A stretch of 64,000 nt of DNA from Armillaria gallica. Taxonomy: Eukaryota; Basidiomycota; Agaricomycetes; Agaricales; Physalacriaceae. The stretch's first letter is position 1. The number at the start of each line of letters is the position of its first letter. Under the pieces are notes generated by a model. The model saw nothing but the letters and a program-made list of their open reading frames with translations. It searched no databases and was not told where the DNA came from. Where the stretch lies: positions 682,001 through 746,000 of the forward strand of contig JBANDB010000016.1 of NCBI GenBank assembly GCA_037576215.1, written 5' to 3'. A program made the position numbers and the translations under genes. Positions 44,104 to 57,545 of the stretch are shown here, one piece after another.

Positions 44104-45558
44104 CTAAACAGCATCTGGAGGTGGTGGGACATCGAAGCCCAGTCTCTTCCAATCCCTCGCAACAAAATTGACACCTTCGAGATCTTCCAACCACACACCT
44201 CGACCTCCACAACTATCCCAGACTTCTCGCCAGAACCTCAGTATACTAACGTCAGGTTCGAGCCCTTTCCGAACCTTGAGCAAACCTGGCCCCATGTCCC
44301 TGACATATCGCAGGGAGGGAAATGCATCGCGCCTGAGTAGGCTCCGCATCTGCTCAATCAGCAACCAATCGCCTCTCCCGATGTCACGGACCCCGATAAG
44401 CTGCAGCCGCGGATGAGACGGAAGGAGTACATGTGGCGCAATCCAGTCTGGGCTCTCCCAATTCCACTCGGCATTTGCAGAGCAGATAAATTCGGTCATG
44501 TTCGGGAGGAGGGATGCGAGACTTGGCCGTCCTATGACTAGACGGGTGGGAGTGATGTAGTGCTCTTCAAGAATGTTAGACGAAGAATGCCCAAGTTCAA
44601 GCTGGTTGATCCTGGCGCCATGTGCGGAGAAGAATGCGAGGAAGCCGGGGGAGGAGTAACTGAAGTCAGGTGAGATTAGCGAGAGATTGCAGAGCGACGG
44701 AAGGGTCCAGGTGGAAAGAAGCTCGAAAGTGTTCGAGCAAAGGGATGTTTTGAGTGTCTGTAGCTGGGGAAGATTAATCTGGGTGGGAGACACGGAATAC
44801 GGCGAGGACACGGAATACAGCGAGGACACAGTATATGAGGAACGCATAGGCGCATGGAAGTGCAACTCAAGGAAAGTGAGATTGTGTAGAACAGAAAAGA
44901 GGGGCATGGTGGGAGTCGGAGAAGCTTCGTAAGAGGTCCATGATAAACGACGTAGGTTGGTTGGTAATGATTGGAAGAGGTCATCGGGCGTGCATGTCTC
45001 CTCCAGAGGAGAGTTGACGGAAAAGAGAGTGAGGCGAATGGATCGATGGTCAGAGTAGATGGCAAGATCGGGGGAGGCGTCAAGGATAGTACGGAGATGC
45101 GACGGGTTGCACTTGTCCAATGTCGTGGTCTGAACGTGAAGTCTCCTGATCCAACGACCGTGACCCTTGCCCTCTGGCGTTTCCAAGGTACGAGCGAGGA
45201 GTCGGGCGTGGCCAGCACGATTGACCCAGACGAACTCGTACAGGAACTCGGTTGCCCACTCGTTCCACTGCTTGCTGACCCTGCATAGAGCTAATTTTTG
45301 TTGCATTGTTGCGTAGTATGTATCTCGTTGCAACTGAGTGATATGAGGGGGATCCAAAAATGAAACAGGTCGTGAAGTGTCGAGGGGGTCAGGGTACGAA
45401 TAAGTCGCAAATCGGATGACAAGCATCCAGATTTCCGGCGGAAGTTCTGGGCGTGGTGTCGTACGAGTTACGAGGCATTCGATTGGTTGGAAAGCCGAAG
45501 GCTTGTGTTGTTTTTTCCGCTGTACGGCGCTACGCAAGGCTAAACTCAAGCAAGGCAT
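44104..45558 (-). CDS. F-box-like protein, single exon
   Basis: 484 aa, intronless. Residues 39-50 read ELPPEIWMLVIRFATYSY, the F-box-like opening common in agaricomycetes. QQKLALCRVSKQWNEWATEF (about 86-105) is the second F-box helix with the usual Cys/Trp pattern, and LYEFVWVNRAGHARLLARTL follows. The rest is a leucine-rich, LRR-like region (LRRLSWTSYEASPTPTMPLF, LTFLELHFHA) and ends at PPPPDAV. Such proteins act as substrate adaptors for SCF ubiquitin ligases or have unknown roles; partners cannot be read here. Residues near 240 contain a tandem YSVSS(L/P) repeat. The start at 45558 is the first Met of the frame. Confidence 0.75.
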   Translation of the reverse strand: MPCLSLALRSAVQRKKQHKPSAFQPIECLVTRTTPRPELPPEIWMLVIRFATYSYPDPLDTSRPVSFLDPPHITQLQRDTYYATMQQKLALCRVSKQWNEWATEFLYEFVWVNRAGHARLLARTLETPEGKGHGRWIRRLHVQTTTLDKCNPSHLRTILDASPDLAIYSDHRSIRLTLFSVNSPLEETCTPDDLFQSLPTNLRRLSWTSYEASPTPTMPLFSVLHNLTFLELHFHAPMRSSYTVSSLYSVSSPYSVSPTQINLPQLQTLKTSLCSNTFELLSTWTLPSLCNLSLISPDFSYSSPGFLAFFSAHGARINQLELGHSSSNILEEHYITPTRLVIGRPSLASLLPNMTEFICSANAEWNWESPDWIAPHVLLPSHPRLQLIGVRDIGRGDWLLIEQMRSLLRRDAFPSLRYVRDMGPGLLKVRKGLEPDVSILRFWREVWDSCGGRGVWLEDLEGVNFVARDWKRLGFDVPPPPDAV

Positions 45559-48500
45559 TGTAGCTGTTGCAATGGCGGGGTGAGAAAAGGGCCAGATCTG
45601 GAGGTAAAGTGTTCCTTACGAGGAGATGACAGATGAAAGATGGGATCACTGCTCGGAAGGAGGGTGTCTGATATCTTGTTGAGGCTGATACAGATGTGAT
45701 ATGAGAAGAAAACGAGAAATCGCTGCTCGATGTTGTCAATCAACACGGAAAAGTGGTAGAGATAAAGAGCGACAGACGGTGACGACGGTATATCGGACGC
45801 TGAACTGGTGGCCCACGACAAGAAAAGTTGGTTGGAGAGAAGCAGAAATCGCAGAGAGAAAGGTAAGGACGCTGCCGGATACGACGGAGACGCTACGTGA
45901 GAGAATCAGCACGAACGCCATGGTAGAAGAGGGAACATACGGGAAACAGAAACGCTTGCGGTGGCCTGTAACGACGAGCTCGCTACAAAAGAGGTAGAAT
46001 CGGGTTGTTCTAGACGCTGTGCTCGCTATAGAGAACGACGAGCTCGCTGTATGCGGGGGGACGCGGTGGTGGTTCGCTACGAAGAAGGGAATCGGGAGTT
46101 TTGGGGCCGATAGATTTTCCCACGTCTGCGGTCACCACGCGGCGTTTACCCCGGAAGGACTTAGATAATCACCCTCATGGCTATCCGTTTTCGTATACTT
46201 CCGGTCCCCCCATGCATACTCTTAAGAATTCTGAATGCTCCCGGTTCTCTCTGTGCTTCCTAGCCTACTTAAGTTCTGGCTAATAAGCCTCTATTCCCCC
46301 TTCCGCCCCCCTCCCCAGGCCAAATGCTACATCATTTTTGGAGACTGAGCGCCTGCACACATGGAGCCACGACTAAACTTCTGATACAACTCTGATATTA
46401 GAAGGTTCTTTTGCCCACCTTGGGCGCCTTGGTGGACGGGGACCTAGTGGTACCATGATGATGTTTATGCTCTTATCTCTTTCTTCGCCGATTATTCACC
46501 TACCGAAACGACTCACGAGGCTTCAGAACATACAATACATTTTTCTAAAACCGTCTACGAGTTTCGGGAACTTTCCGGCATCATCATTCAGATGGGGTTG
46601 GAACCCAGCTCCTCATCAATTCGAGCGGGAGCTGCCCTGCATATGGATCCGATTACATCGCTGAACATGGAGAGATTTCCCACCACAATTAGGGACGGGT
46701 ACCTTATGTGGTAAATCAACTCTATATTTACCTCGATCCTGTCATACTCTCGTAAGACCTTCACAGGCCTTCACCCTCGCTGCTAACCCAGGCTTCCTGA
46801 GTTGAATGAGAGTTGACACGACGCTGTAATGTCTAACGGCAGCTTGTGTTTCGACAGCGTGTACTAAAAGCATGTTCGCATATCGATAAACCGCGGCCAT
46901 ATGCAAGTTCAATTGCCTTCGATGACACGGTATATGACAGGGGCCAGTCTCGCCGAAAGAAAAATGCTGACAAAACAACCTAGGGCCTAGGAATTTATAC
47001 CATCCGGCCCCACGATTTCGTCGTAACGTAAAAAGGCAAGGCGCCACACAGAAGATAATTTCTTGCTTTGACTATCATTAAAAAGGAAGAATGAGCAGTA
47101 CCAGCGCCATCATCTTCGCTCCGCTATGATAATGGGGCCGACGATGTACTCCCGTGGCTGATGCTATAACGCATTTCTTCAAACGAACAGTAGCAAATAG
47201 AATCTTCGCTTTCGAATGCGAAACAAGCATATCGTTATTCAAGAATTCTAGGGTTGAATGTTGATGGACGTTAGTGGACGTCTCTCCGAGTCGGAGTTCA
47301 GAGAACCTCAGGCCTCAACCGCCTAGGAAAAATGATAATCGGAATTTATATATGCGGAAGGGACGGACGATACCAATACGATGATAAATGGGAAATACAA
47401 GACTTCTTCACAGTCCAGCTAGTCTGATAAACACACCTTCATGGCAGTTGATTCTGTACCGTAGAGGCTCACCCGAATTCCTCTGAAGACCACGTCAATA
47501 ATACGAAGGAAGCAGTTTGACGCCGCAGTGCCGACGAGGCCGAATATTAAGTCCCAGTGAAGACACTAGCATGGGAGGGGGATACGTGTACATGCAGAGC
47601 ATGCTTAGCTCGGAGTCGATGCATTGAACGAAAAGGTAAAACGAGGTAAAAAGTCGGACCAGTGGCGCATCATTCCGACGGTCCGACTGGCACTGATGAT
47701 CGTGGACCAACAACTCCGGAAACTGCCGGATAATGTTTGCCTTCGGCTACGACGTTGAACGTTCCATAGCGAACCGAGTTCCGTTCTCAATGCAAGCTCT
47801 GTCTGCCAAAATCAAGAACAAAACTGACGTTGTCTTCAATAAAGCCGATGGGGTCGTAGTATGACGAGGAAAACGAAATAAAATATTATGGTCCCACCAT
47901 TCATACAGATGAGCCGGCTTATCATTTCTCCGTGCTTCTTATTAATTGATTAATAGCTTCTTAGATGAAGCTGAAGGCTTGGCCATAATCACCAGGCCTT
48001 GAGCTTGAGGACCAAAGATAGTCCGGTAGGCGCCACGCAAAAAGGTGGCAGTCCTTAAGTAACCTGTATGGGCAAGAAAGCGATATTGAAGCTAAGACGC
48101 AAACTCGAAGACTTCGATTCAGAGGTCTCTTTATTGGATTTATTGCGCCATTTGGTATCCTCAAGCTTCTGGCACGAAGGGATGACAGGAATGTAAAACT
48201 CATTTGGTCAGTTCGACAGCCGATGTTAGCCCCCCTCCCCCCCTTCTCTCACGCTTCTGATAATAGGCTCAGATAAACGGTCTAGAGGCAAAGTTACACT
48301 ATTTCAGTTACAAATGGCAATCGCGTGAGGTTTTGAACGCCGACCAGGACTAACCTTTGATGTTCGGGACTTATTTCTTGTTCTAGCGCTATGTTCTCCA
48401 TGCTAAATTCGAAACTTGTCCTATTCCCAGTTGTTCGCGGAGGTCCGGCAATCACGTACATGTCATGGATCAGAGTTCATGTCGGTGGCCATTCTGAATG

Positions 48501-51500
48501 CCAGCACTTCCAGCATCCTCTGCGCTGCGGGATTCGACTGACGTCAGATGGAGAATAATATCCGTTCTTCATGGTATAACGCTAAGCCGAATTTTGCTTG
48601 AATTTTGAGGTCAAGCAGCTTGTTCTTTGAGGTCCTTCTGCTGATTCAACATGAAATACTAGACGCGCCGTATTCCTCACGCCCGTATGACGTAGTTTCC
48701 AGCTGTGAGCACATAGCTTATTATAATTTGAGCGATACTGATGTTCATTTGGTAGATGTCACATTATCGGAGGAATCGGCATTTCAGCATGGCCGCGAAC
48801 AGCGTTCAAGCCCTGAATACGACTTCTTCACGCCAAGAAATGTCACTCGAAAGACAATAGACTCATTCACCGGCAGCACCTCCTCCCTCTCATCGGTCTG
48901 TGACAAGTTTCAAAAGCCCCATGTGCCGCATCGTAAAATGGTTGTGCTGCAGTATATCTGGTCCTTCAATTTACCACTACGAGGTACTTCTCCTCACCTT
49001 CTCCACACAGTTGACTGAGAAGCACATCTGAATAAGTTGTCCTTTAGACATCGCAACGTAAGCTTTCCAAGGGTAGCGCTGGATAGCCACTCATCTGGCT
49101 GTCTTCATCTATGTGTCAGCGTCAGCCCTGCGCTCCGACCTTCGGTATTTGTCTTGACTAACGACTATTTCTGCCCGTCCATACGTGACAATAAGCGCCT
49201 TTCATCATGTGAAGCTAAAGCACCGTTTGCTGACTGTTTTCATGCTTCTGCGATTGCCATGGCGTGTAAAGCAATCTATATGCATGTATTCACAAATCAG
49301 ATGCAGAAACCGGTGCATGTATGTTTTGTACGCAGTTTTCCGGCTCTAATATTGAGACTACTTTTCAGCTTATCACAGCACACCCATTCTCGTACTCTTA
49401 CGTCGCCGTGCCAATTTATCCTTCTCAAGATCTGAGATGATGTCCTTCGAAACCTTAGCCAAGGTATGTTTAGCCGCCTCGCAGCACTGTTCTAGGCATG
49501 TGCGTGTTACCAGGTACATTTTTCACGAAGAGGAGTACCGTTAGCCGGTTCGCCCTTGGCGTATGTCTGGCTTCCACGAACTTTGACATTCAGAACATAC
49601 GGACTAGACAGACATCGATTCCAGTCTCATTTTACTTTCCAGTATGGCTTCAACGTCCGACAAAGTTACGGTCTACATGGGTTCTTGACCAGCAGAAGCT
49701 TCCGACGCTGCAGAATCTGATACTCCTGGTCAACTGTACGTGCCTATCTGTTACAACGTGCCATGCCGTTAGTTAGGAGTGACATTCTCATCTCCTAGGT
49801 ACGGCTGGCAACCATCGTGCCTCCTTGTATATCTTGTTGGAACGTGTACAAGCGCGTCAGCCGGTTTTTGTCCGTTCAAGCCCTGCATCGGGTTTAGTAC
49901 ATCCTCGTGGCAAAAGTTTTGATGCTCTGGTCAGACTTATTGGGACGTTCCCTTGTTTCACCAAGCTCTTTTCCCCCTAATTAAATGATTAAGTGTCTGC
50001 AGCCTTCGACCGTTCTTCCTCCTTTCTCAGGTTTTTTCCCGACATGCGGCACTATTTGTTAGGTGATTATCACCTGAAAATACAATGTGCCTTCGACTTG
50101 GAAAGCGGGCCGCCCCAAATATCTGCACTTTGACCTCGGGGTCATAGGCCGAGGCCTCATGTTATCGCCAATTTATCGCTAAGTATTATTATTTTCTGTG
50201 GAGGAGCTACTAGAGGAGGAGCTGGATGGCGACGTTGCTATGGAGCCTTGCATCAGGTATGCACTCCAATCATTACTGGCGACCGTCAACGTGCCGGATG
50301 TTCGGGAACAGTGAGCCTTGAGTAAGTGTGTGTCGATCCCCGCACGGGGCCAATGTGCTGATACTTAGTGTCTAGATCATGTAAGGTTCCGGCACCGATG
50401 ACCTTCCAAGGTTCTTTTCCTGTCGGATACCGACTCAAGGCGGAGGTGCGAGGCATAGATGATCTGGGATAAGCTCGCCTTTTAACGAAGGGTATATACT
50501 CAAGTCGAGCATGAAGATCAGGCGGCAAGTTTGATCGTTTATGCGTTTCCGCGGACGTCGACCATGTATCCGTTTCACCTTCCTTGGATTTGAGACGATA
50601 TAACGATAAATATGACATGTGTTGACGACCCGTACCACTAGCAAGTTAATTCTTCTAACATCTCAATGTCGGGCCAACCAAAGGACTATGATCAAGTGCG
50701 ACAATTTTAGCTACACCAAATCGATTTCGAAGTGCGCTCATCGTATCAGATTTACATGAAACTTGTCCTCTACTGGACGCTATATTTGCGTATGCTGACT
50801 GGGTTTGCGAGATAGAAGGAGATTTCGATCAAGCGACCTAGTACGTGCTGACTTCCAAGGTGTTTCTATGGCTCCAACCTCATCCGTAATTTCTTCAGGG
50901 TGAACATCTAAGCTAGTCATCGGTCCCGAACTCTTACGCCGTTTGCTGGGAGCAGAAAACGTCATGCGTAAATATATATATTGCCTGGCAACGTTCTGGA
51001 AGACGTCTTCTGTATTACCCAGCAAGGTGCTTCTCCCAGATGTAGGAAAGCCACGACTTTTACTTTCTGTTGCTGTGCGTTCTCATTTCCGCATCCAAGC
51101 GCTTCTCGTGTTCTAGCGCCAGTATAGAGACCGCTTTGACATCGTGCCCCAGGAGGAAGGGTCGACAAAACTGCCTTTCATTCCTCGGTGCTACTAGTAC
51201 TATCATGTACCGTCCACTAACATGGAGCTATCGGAGGGCGAGCTTCCCCCGAGATGACCAAAATACGACAAGTCTTCATACGGTGGAAATCTGATTATGC
51301 AGTACACTGACAGGGCTCCATATCATACGTATACTGAGCATGGCTATGTACAAGATACACCGAGACTCTGCAACGGCGTTCCATGGCCACCCGCGCCCGG
51401 TCCAGTGAGCGTTGCAACAACGTGCTCCTGACTTGGCTTAGTGATCGCCAGCCTTGAATTTCCGATTTTTATTCACTGGATTTCCTGTGCCAAATGCCTC

Positions 51501-52877
51501 CGCGTCGGACTTCACATGCAGCTTCAGGTCGCGAACGAGCATCCGAGTTTTCACGAGCGAATATATCAATGAAGACCCGTCCAGATCACCCGACTCGACT
51601 TTGCTGATAGTTACTCTTTGGGACAGTTGGTAGTCTGGCTTTATTGGACTGCACGGCTTTCTCCCCAGTTATCGTGTGAGGTGAGTCATCCGATGTAATA
51701 ATGCAGAACGTGTTCGGGCAAGAGGTGCTGGCTGCATGTCAAGGATATTGGTAATAATGGTACTGTTGCCTCCGAGACCGGACGAGATCTCAGATAGGAC
51801 GGAATATGACTCGTGAAATTTCTCGGTCCGAAGGCGCGCTACAAAACTATCACTTAGAATCTCCCAGGACCGTTGGTTCTCCTGACTAGAAGCGCAAGTT
51901 TATAGGGTCGGAATGATGCGGGTTGACGGGGTTGATACGAGTACTAGTAACAAGGATAAGGCAGGATAGACGCAGATAGATAAACTGACCACCAATATCA
52001 ATAACCAATATCAATATTTGAATATCAAAAAACAAAACAATGGTGACCGTACCATTACTCACACACCGGAATATTGTCCCGACACTCCAGGGGTGCACCT
52101 ATCCACTGTTCCTGCAAGCACATGGAATCAAATCATGAAAGCGTAGATCCTAGGGGTAGCAGGAACGTATCTCTCCCTTAGAGTTGACGGACAGCCTATA
52201 GAACAGCGGTTGACCTCAATACAACGATTTGCCCATGACCGTGACGATCGAGACTGATCGTAGTTGGCATTAGACCTTCGGACTGTTGCAGACGTGCCAT
52301 AATATGCTACGCTTGGTAATTGGGAAGCAGCAAAAGCCTGAAAGTGGCGGCATCCCCATCGAGAACTACATTTCATCAAATCATTAGCATTATTTCCCGA
52401 ATATACATTTGGGGACCTCTGACCTGGTAGTAATGGCCCGAAACCGAGGTCACAGTGGACCATCAGGTGGCTCCTTGTTGAACATTGTCCGCAGATAAGC
52501 GATAGCTTCGAATGGTAAACGTGCCAGGAAGATTGCGAAAAAGATTGAAATACGGAAGCAGGAGAGGAAAACAACCACAAATATCTGTTCTTCACCTCTG
52601 ACAGCTTCATCAGTTCCTCCCAATAATACAGAAGCGAAGAATACTGCTTACATCGGTATGTCTTCTCGTTCCATGTCATGGTACTGTTCTTGAGAGGCAA
52701 TGCATGCATCGTTCTAGACACGGAGGAGTTGTTGTCCTACTGTCCGTGGTCGGTCCTAGAATTAGGGTGCGTTTCGGAGTTGTACATACCGCTGGGCTAC
52801 TTGCTAAAACCCCCTTCTTCACGTATTTCAGGCATTATATTGTATAGTCCGAGACCCGACCTACTCCACGATTTGGG
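45559..52877. other. long sparse region without a supported gene
   Basis: About 7 kb with scattered ORFs of 60-200 codons. None has a motif I trust. 48605-49018 (+, 137 codons) and 52128-52721 (-, 197 codons) are the longest; the second overlaps plausible intron signals in another frame. 45.96-46.06 kb repeats AACGACGAGCTCGCT. Possibly eroded genes; no TE ends were found. Confidence 0.35.
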
Positions 52878-54156
52878 ATGAGCCAGCAACCGAACATTCC
52901 TCAAGAGGTCATCGACTTTCACATTATCAGGAGATTAGCCCAGGACTGCACGGCATTGCAGGCTTGCGCCTTGGTCTGTCGAGCATGGCGCGTTCCCGCT
53001 CAAAATCATCTCTTTTTCCGTGTCGAACTCGGCGATCCACTACATTCGGACGAAACGAAGTGCGATAATTTTCGTCGCATCCTCGCATATTCCCCTCATC
53101 TCGCGTCGTACGTTCGAGTTTTGGACCTGGCTGACGGAACGGGCAGCGGTAAATGGATGGCTAGGTCAAAGCCGCATTTATCCGTTATTCTCCCTCAACT
53201 CGTCAACCTGATAAAAATCGAGGTCAAGTTCAATTCGATGGAAACTTCATGGAGCGACATCTCTACCTTACAAGAGCCCCTTCGTCGGCTCTTCCAGCAA
53301 CCTCATGTTGAGGGGATTGTCCTACGCGGACTTTCCAATTTGCCTGACTGGGACGCGCTTTTCGGGATGCTGACAGGCTGTCGTGCCGGCCACGTTAGAT
53401 TGTATCACGTCACCCTTGATCCGCGCTCAAGATCAGCTCGTCGTCGGAACGGTCCCGCAGTTCGACGCCCCAGATGTACCATTGGGACACTCGACGTCAA
53501 CCTCACTGCTGACGAAATGGAGGATTTGGCGTTTTGGGCGAATAATCCTCGGTCGTGTATGGACATCTCCGGTCTCAGAAGGTTTTGTTATTATGGTGTA
53601 GAAGTGGGGGAATTCGCGGCGTGTAATAATGTGCTGAATGCGGCTGCCTTCAGATCGCTTGATACTTTCGAACTGCGAATCGAAGATCCTTACGGTATGT
53701 TCTTCTGCTCCTCGATATCTTGATCTCTTGTTCAATTCTTTTTTGATTGCAGCGTACATGACTGCGCCCAGTTTTGTCCCTCTCGCCATAAATCGGCTGC
53801 GTCATTTCCAAGTCACCTTGGAGGACACGTTCCACGATCGGGCAAGCGTTCTGTGCAATTTGGTACGCTGGTGTACCAGAATCTTTGAGAATGCAGGGCA
53901 GAACAACATAGAGGCGGTGACACTGTCATTCGCGCAGTGGGGTACCGAGCTGCAAGAGTTAGATCAGCAATTGGCCGAATGGAATGCTCTTGATGCTATG
54001 CTGCTGCGCCCGCACATGCATGGGCTCCGTCACGTCACTCTCGTCTCCGATAGCGAGTTCGCGAATGATCGGAGAGCGGCGCAGGCGTTTTTGGGATCTA
54101 GAGTGGCTGCCATGTTCCCCTTGCTTAGGGCTAGGGAAATGTTACGCGTAGTCTGA
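52878..54156 (+). CDS. F-box-like protein, two exons
   Basis: ATG at 52878. Exon 1 ends at 53694 (donor GTATGT), the intron is 53695-53752 (58 bp, TTGCAG acceptor), and exon 2 runs to the stop at 54156. The frame is 1,221 nt (406 aa) and in phase. The N-terminus IPQEVIDFHIIRRLAQDCTA then LQACALVCRAWRVPAQNHLF is a typical fungal F-box variant: 'IP-EV-D-II--L', 'L-ACALVCR-W'. The rest is LRR-like (VEGIVLRGLSNLPDWDALF; CRAGHVRLYHVTLD), ending AMFPLLRAREMLRVV. Role presumed in SCF-type ubiquitination or unknown. Unlike the 13.4-kb remnant it is intact. Confidence 0.85.
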
Positions 54157-56157
54157 GGTATTTCCTCCTTGATCATCGGAGGAGGGGAACACACTGATTC
54201 CGTCCGATATAGGATCAAGCGCGTGTCGTACACGCTGGAATCCTCGGATTGTATCTGTTTACCGGTGTATCATTCAATTCCGGACAGCTATATCAGAAAT
54301 TGTTCTTATGTATGTAGAACTGAAACCGTTGGGCAAGGGGAAGCTTACTTCCATTTAAATGTACTATTTAATTTGGTTTAGGAATAGTCGTATTCTTGTT
54401 TACATCACTTACAGCATCTCCTTGTGTACTTTCCATCTAGAGCTAAGAATACCATTCGAGCAGAATCGAGCTTTACCTGCTGCAAATAGCTCTGGCGCCT
54501 TACCAGCTCAGCTTGTGTCACTAAAGTACACGATGTTGATCTTCCGGGTACCCTCATTCCACTGGGGACGTCGACATTCCCCGAATTGACAAGATTTCTA
54601 CCATTGATCTCGCAGGACTATCTGGGGAGATATTTTCTTAGCTCATCCGAGAGGGTTGACAGAAACAGGCTCACGATATGTTGTAGTATTGCACAATAGG
54701 TCATGTCAGAGACATATAATTGCGAAGGTATGGCCTTCAACGACCTAGCTGCTCATGTACGGTCCAGTGACGGTCGTGCATGCGTTAATCAGTGTATTAG
54801 GAACGTGGAGAGTTGGTTTCTGAGGTTTTTTAACACCTTTGGTGAGGTAGCAGCTATTCTCTTATGGGGATTTTTTTCTCATCAGAGGAAGAGCGAAAGG
54901 AACTTTTGAATCGTGAGGGTGGATACCTTGGCACGTGACGGCGACGCAGTTTTTCTTCCTCTTTTGTCATTTTTCGGCTAATGCCGCTGTCTTTTGCACC
55001 AACACCGACACCAACATCATTGGTTTTATCTGTACTGCAACGGTGTTCTCAGTGCTTTTGATATACAGTCACAACATTTGCTACTGAAAACGGATGCTCG
55101 TACCACAGCACTCAGAACTGTGTACAATCAGGATTATTATGTGGATAGATGATGATGATGGTCCAAACTGGTGACTCGCAACACGCTTCGTGATGGACGA
55201 AGACGCGGTGAAGTGGGTGCAGTGGGTCGCAAAATGTATCTAAATTCTGAGATATCTTACGCATTTACTTTTCTGTAGCGATCCAACTCCCTCGGTCACC
55301 CTACATGGTCCGCTCAGTCTCAAAATGCATCTGCTTCTTTCGACGCTGCAAGCGCGGTGTAAGTAAAATTCCACTAGATATTTGCCGGTCCTTGTACGTA
55401 AATTTCTGCTCGCATCCATTACCGTGAATCTCATTATTTTCTCAGATGTAGCGTCGCATTCGGGCAACTCTGCTCTCAATTATCTGATGAGACAGCCACT
55501 AGCGGGGTTCGTGGATATGAATCCAGGAATGACTATCAGGGCTGTATCGTGATTTCCACGGGTGCGCATCATAGATTGTCCTAAAGCTCATTATTCATAT
55601 CGCCGTCGTGGGAGCATGCAGAGTTTTACTGTAGTCTACTCTTCGTTTGTTTGAAGCATACGCAGAGCTGGTACCACCGCCATTATGGTGAATTCCGCCC
55701 CTTTTCACGTCTCATCGAAGTCTGTAAACTGCTCCGAGTCTTTGATACTGTGCCCAGCAATGAAACTACCAGGTCAGCGCGCCACCCTTGATCCTTCACG
55801 TTGTTTTGACAGCCTTTGCTAGGTGCTTTTAGTGCTCGTGGACTCATGATGCATCTGGAAGAACCCAGTCTTCAACAACATCATATCACTATTCTCCCAT
55901 ACGGCCCGCTTCTCAGGTCTACGGCTAAGTACAGCAGCACCAAAGAAGCAAGCGCTGCAGCTTGGGTCCTCGAGCCAGCACACTTCGGATTTTTATAGGA
56001 TTTGGCCAGTATTAGGATGGTTACAATGAGGTTGTGAATCCAATAGCCGTTGAGGTGCATTCAGTGAAGGAAGAGGACATAAGAAGCCGAGAATATGTTT
56101 CTTCGCTTAAGCACAGCGGTCAAATCTCGGACTTCCCCGTGTCCAAGTTGATCGTCG
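54157..56157. other. intergenic, nothing recognised
   Basis: Only short ORFs; no splice-supported gene. Around 55.0 kb there is a CACCAACACCGACACCAACA stretch. Confidence 0.4.
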
Positions 56158-56637
56158 ATGATGTGCGTCGCTGACGGAGACGAAGATTGCTCCGAGCCTC
56201 ATCGAGATTCGGCCAGCCGGTATATTGAAGATATGTTATACGAGGGATTGCGGTTTGGATCAGACTTTCCCGGTGACTACAGTCACTGTATGTCTCATTC
56301 CCGACCATCATCCTGGAAATCGCGGCTGATGAAAGATCTCAGTGACATGTACGACAAGCGCTATAGCCTCCGGAAGGATATCCATGACCTTCAACGATCT
56401 GTATCAGCGCTGGGTGATGCGATATACATCATATTTCTCGCCGATGGGACGCAGCGGCTTCATTTACTGCGCACTTCCCGTATGAATCACATAATCATTC
56501 TTCGACATCACCGAAGAGCGCGTAGCCTGAACTCAGCGATCACTGAAAATCTGGAACGGGTGTCACAGGGAGCGCTGGAGAACACCAGTGACATAGTGCA
56601 CGGTCCCACCACACCTGAGGAAACCCTTGCGTTTTGA
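56158..56637 (+). CDS. Small protein of unknown function
   Basis: 159 codons, no intron seen. It opens MMCVADGDEDCSEPHRDSAS, has an amphipathic KDLSDMYDKRYSLRKDIHDL...QRSVSALGDAIYIIFLADG that could form a short coiled coil plus hydrophobic patch, and ends TTPEETLAF. No signal peptide and no family recognised. The next Met codons downstream are also possible starts. It may be a true small gene or a fragment of a decayed one. Confidence 0.3.
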   Translation: MMCVADGDEDCSEPHRDSASRYIEDMLYEGLRFGSDFPGDYSHCMSHSRPSSWKSRLMKDLSDMYDKRYSLRKDIHDLQRSVSALGDAIYIIFLADGTQRLHLLRTSRMNHIIILRHHRRARSLNSAITENLERVSQGALENTSDIVHGPTTPEETLAF

Positions 56638-57098
56638 TTCATCTATTCACGCACGCAATGATTACGATCAGGGGCGGTCCATCGTTTTGCATGGCATTAG
56701 GCAGCTATTCAGTCTACGTCCGAACATGAATCCCAAAAGCATGCGAGCTATCTTGGCGGCTCGTTTCTAGCGTAGTGATGTTGTCCTTGATTGGCTAATG
56801 AATGCATTCGAGAAGCAATATGGAGACCATTCGCTGCCTCCTTGCGCGCCTCGTTGAGCCTTCAAGCGTTATGGGCCCGGCGTCCGAAATAGCGGAATGG
56901 TTTCGTTCCGAACGAATCGGCCCTGCTCTCGGAACAATCCGTGCTCTCATACCTGGCGAGCAGGGTTCAAAGTAACAAGTTGAACTTATTGGCAATCTTC
57001 GTCGTATCAAGAAACCGGACAGTTTGGGTTATCTGCGGTGAGGTATTGAAGCAAGGGCAACCAACCGACGGCTATCAAACTCTGCCCTACCGAAGATA
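56638..57098. other. spacer, nothing recognised
   Basis: No supported coding sequence. Confidence 0.4.
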
Positions 57099-57543
57099 AG
57101 ATAGGGCTCAGCGCTTCACGACCACATCACATGATATTCACGTGATGGCTGTGACATTTCGTCCAAAAAATCAGTCTTTCCTTTGGGGCATCAGCTGTAC
57201 CCCCATTTTAGGAAATCTGCTTCCTACAACATGTAGATATTCCTATTTACAAACTTTTGTTGGGAGCCGATTCTCGAAAAAGGGAATATTGATCATGTCC
57301 CAAGGGATTTACCACTTAAATTGGACTACAATGCGAGACTACTTAGCTAGCTCAAAAATACCGGAGATATTGCACCAAACTAAATGAAATACTTCCAAGG
57401 ATAGGTCAAAGCAAATGTATGCTAAGTGCGCTCATATCCGACGGGATACAAAGGAGTTGAGCAAGCGACATGGCTAATTTAGCGCGGCTGTCACGCGAAG
57501 TCACAAACCACGTGATGTGGTCGTGAAGCGCTGAGCCCTATCT
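57099..57543. mobile_element. Tc1/mariner-like MITE, 445 bp, TA target site
   Basis: Inverted repeats start AGATAGGGCTCAGCGCTTCA and are identical for 32 bp, then continue with mismatches (CACATGATATTCACGTGA against CACGTGGTTTGTGACTTC). TA dinucleotides flank both ends (57097-57098, 57544-57545). No ORF of note. TA target with long TIRs suggests Tc1/mariner; a longer duplication was not found. Confidence 0.8.
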
Positions 57544-57545
57544 TA

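Noticed and set aside
52128..52721. 197-codon minus-strand ORF as a gene
   Set aside because: No recognisable domain. Intron-like signals inside it suggest coding, if any, in another frame; the evidence is too weak.
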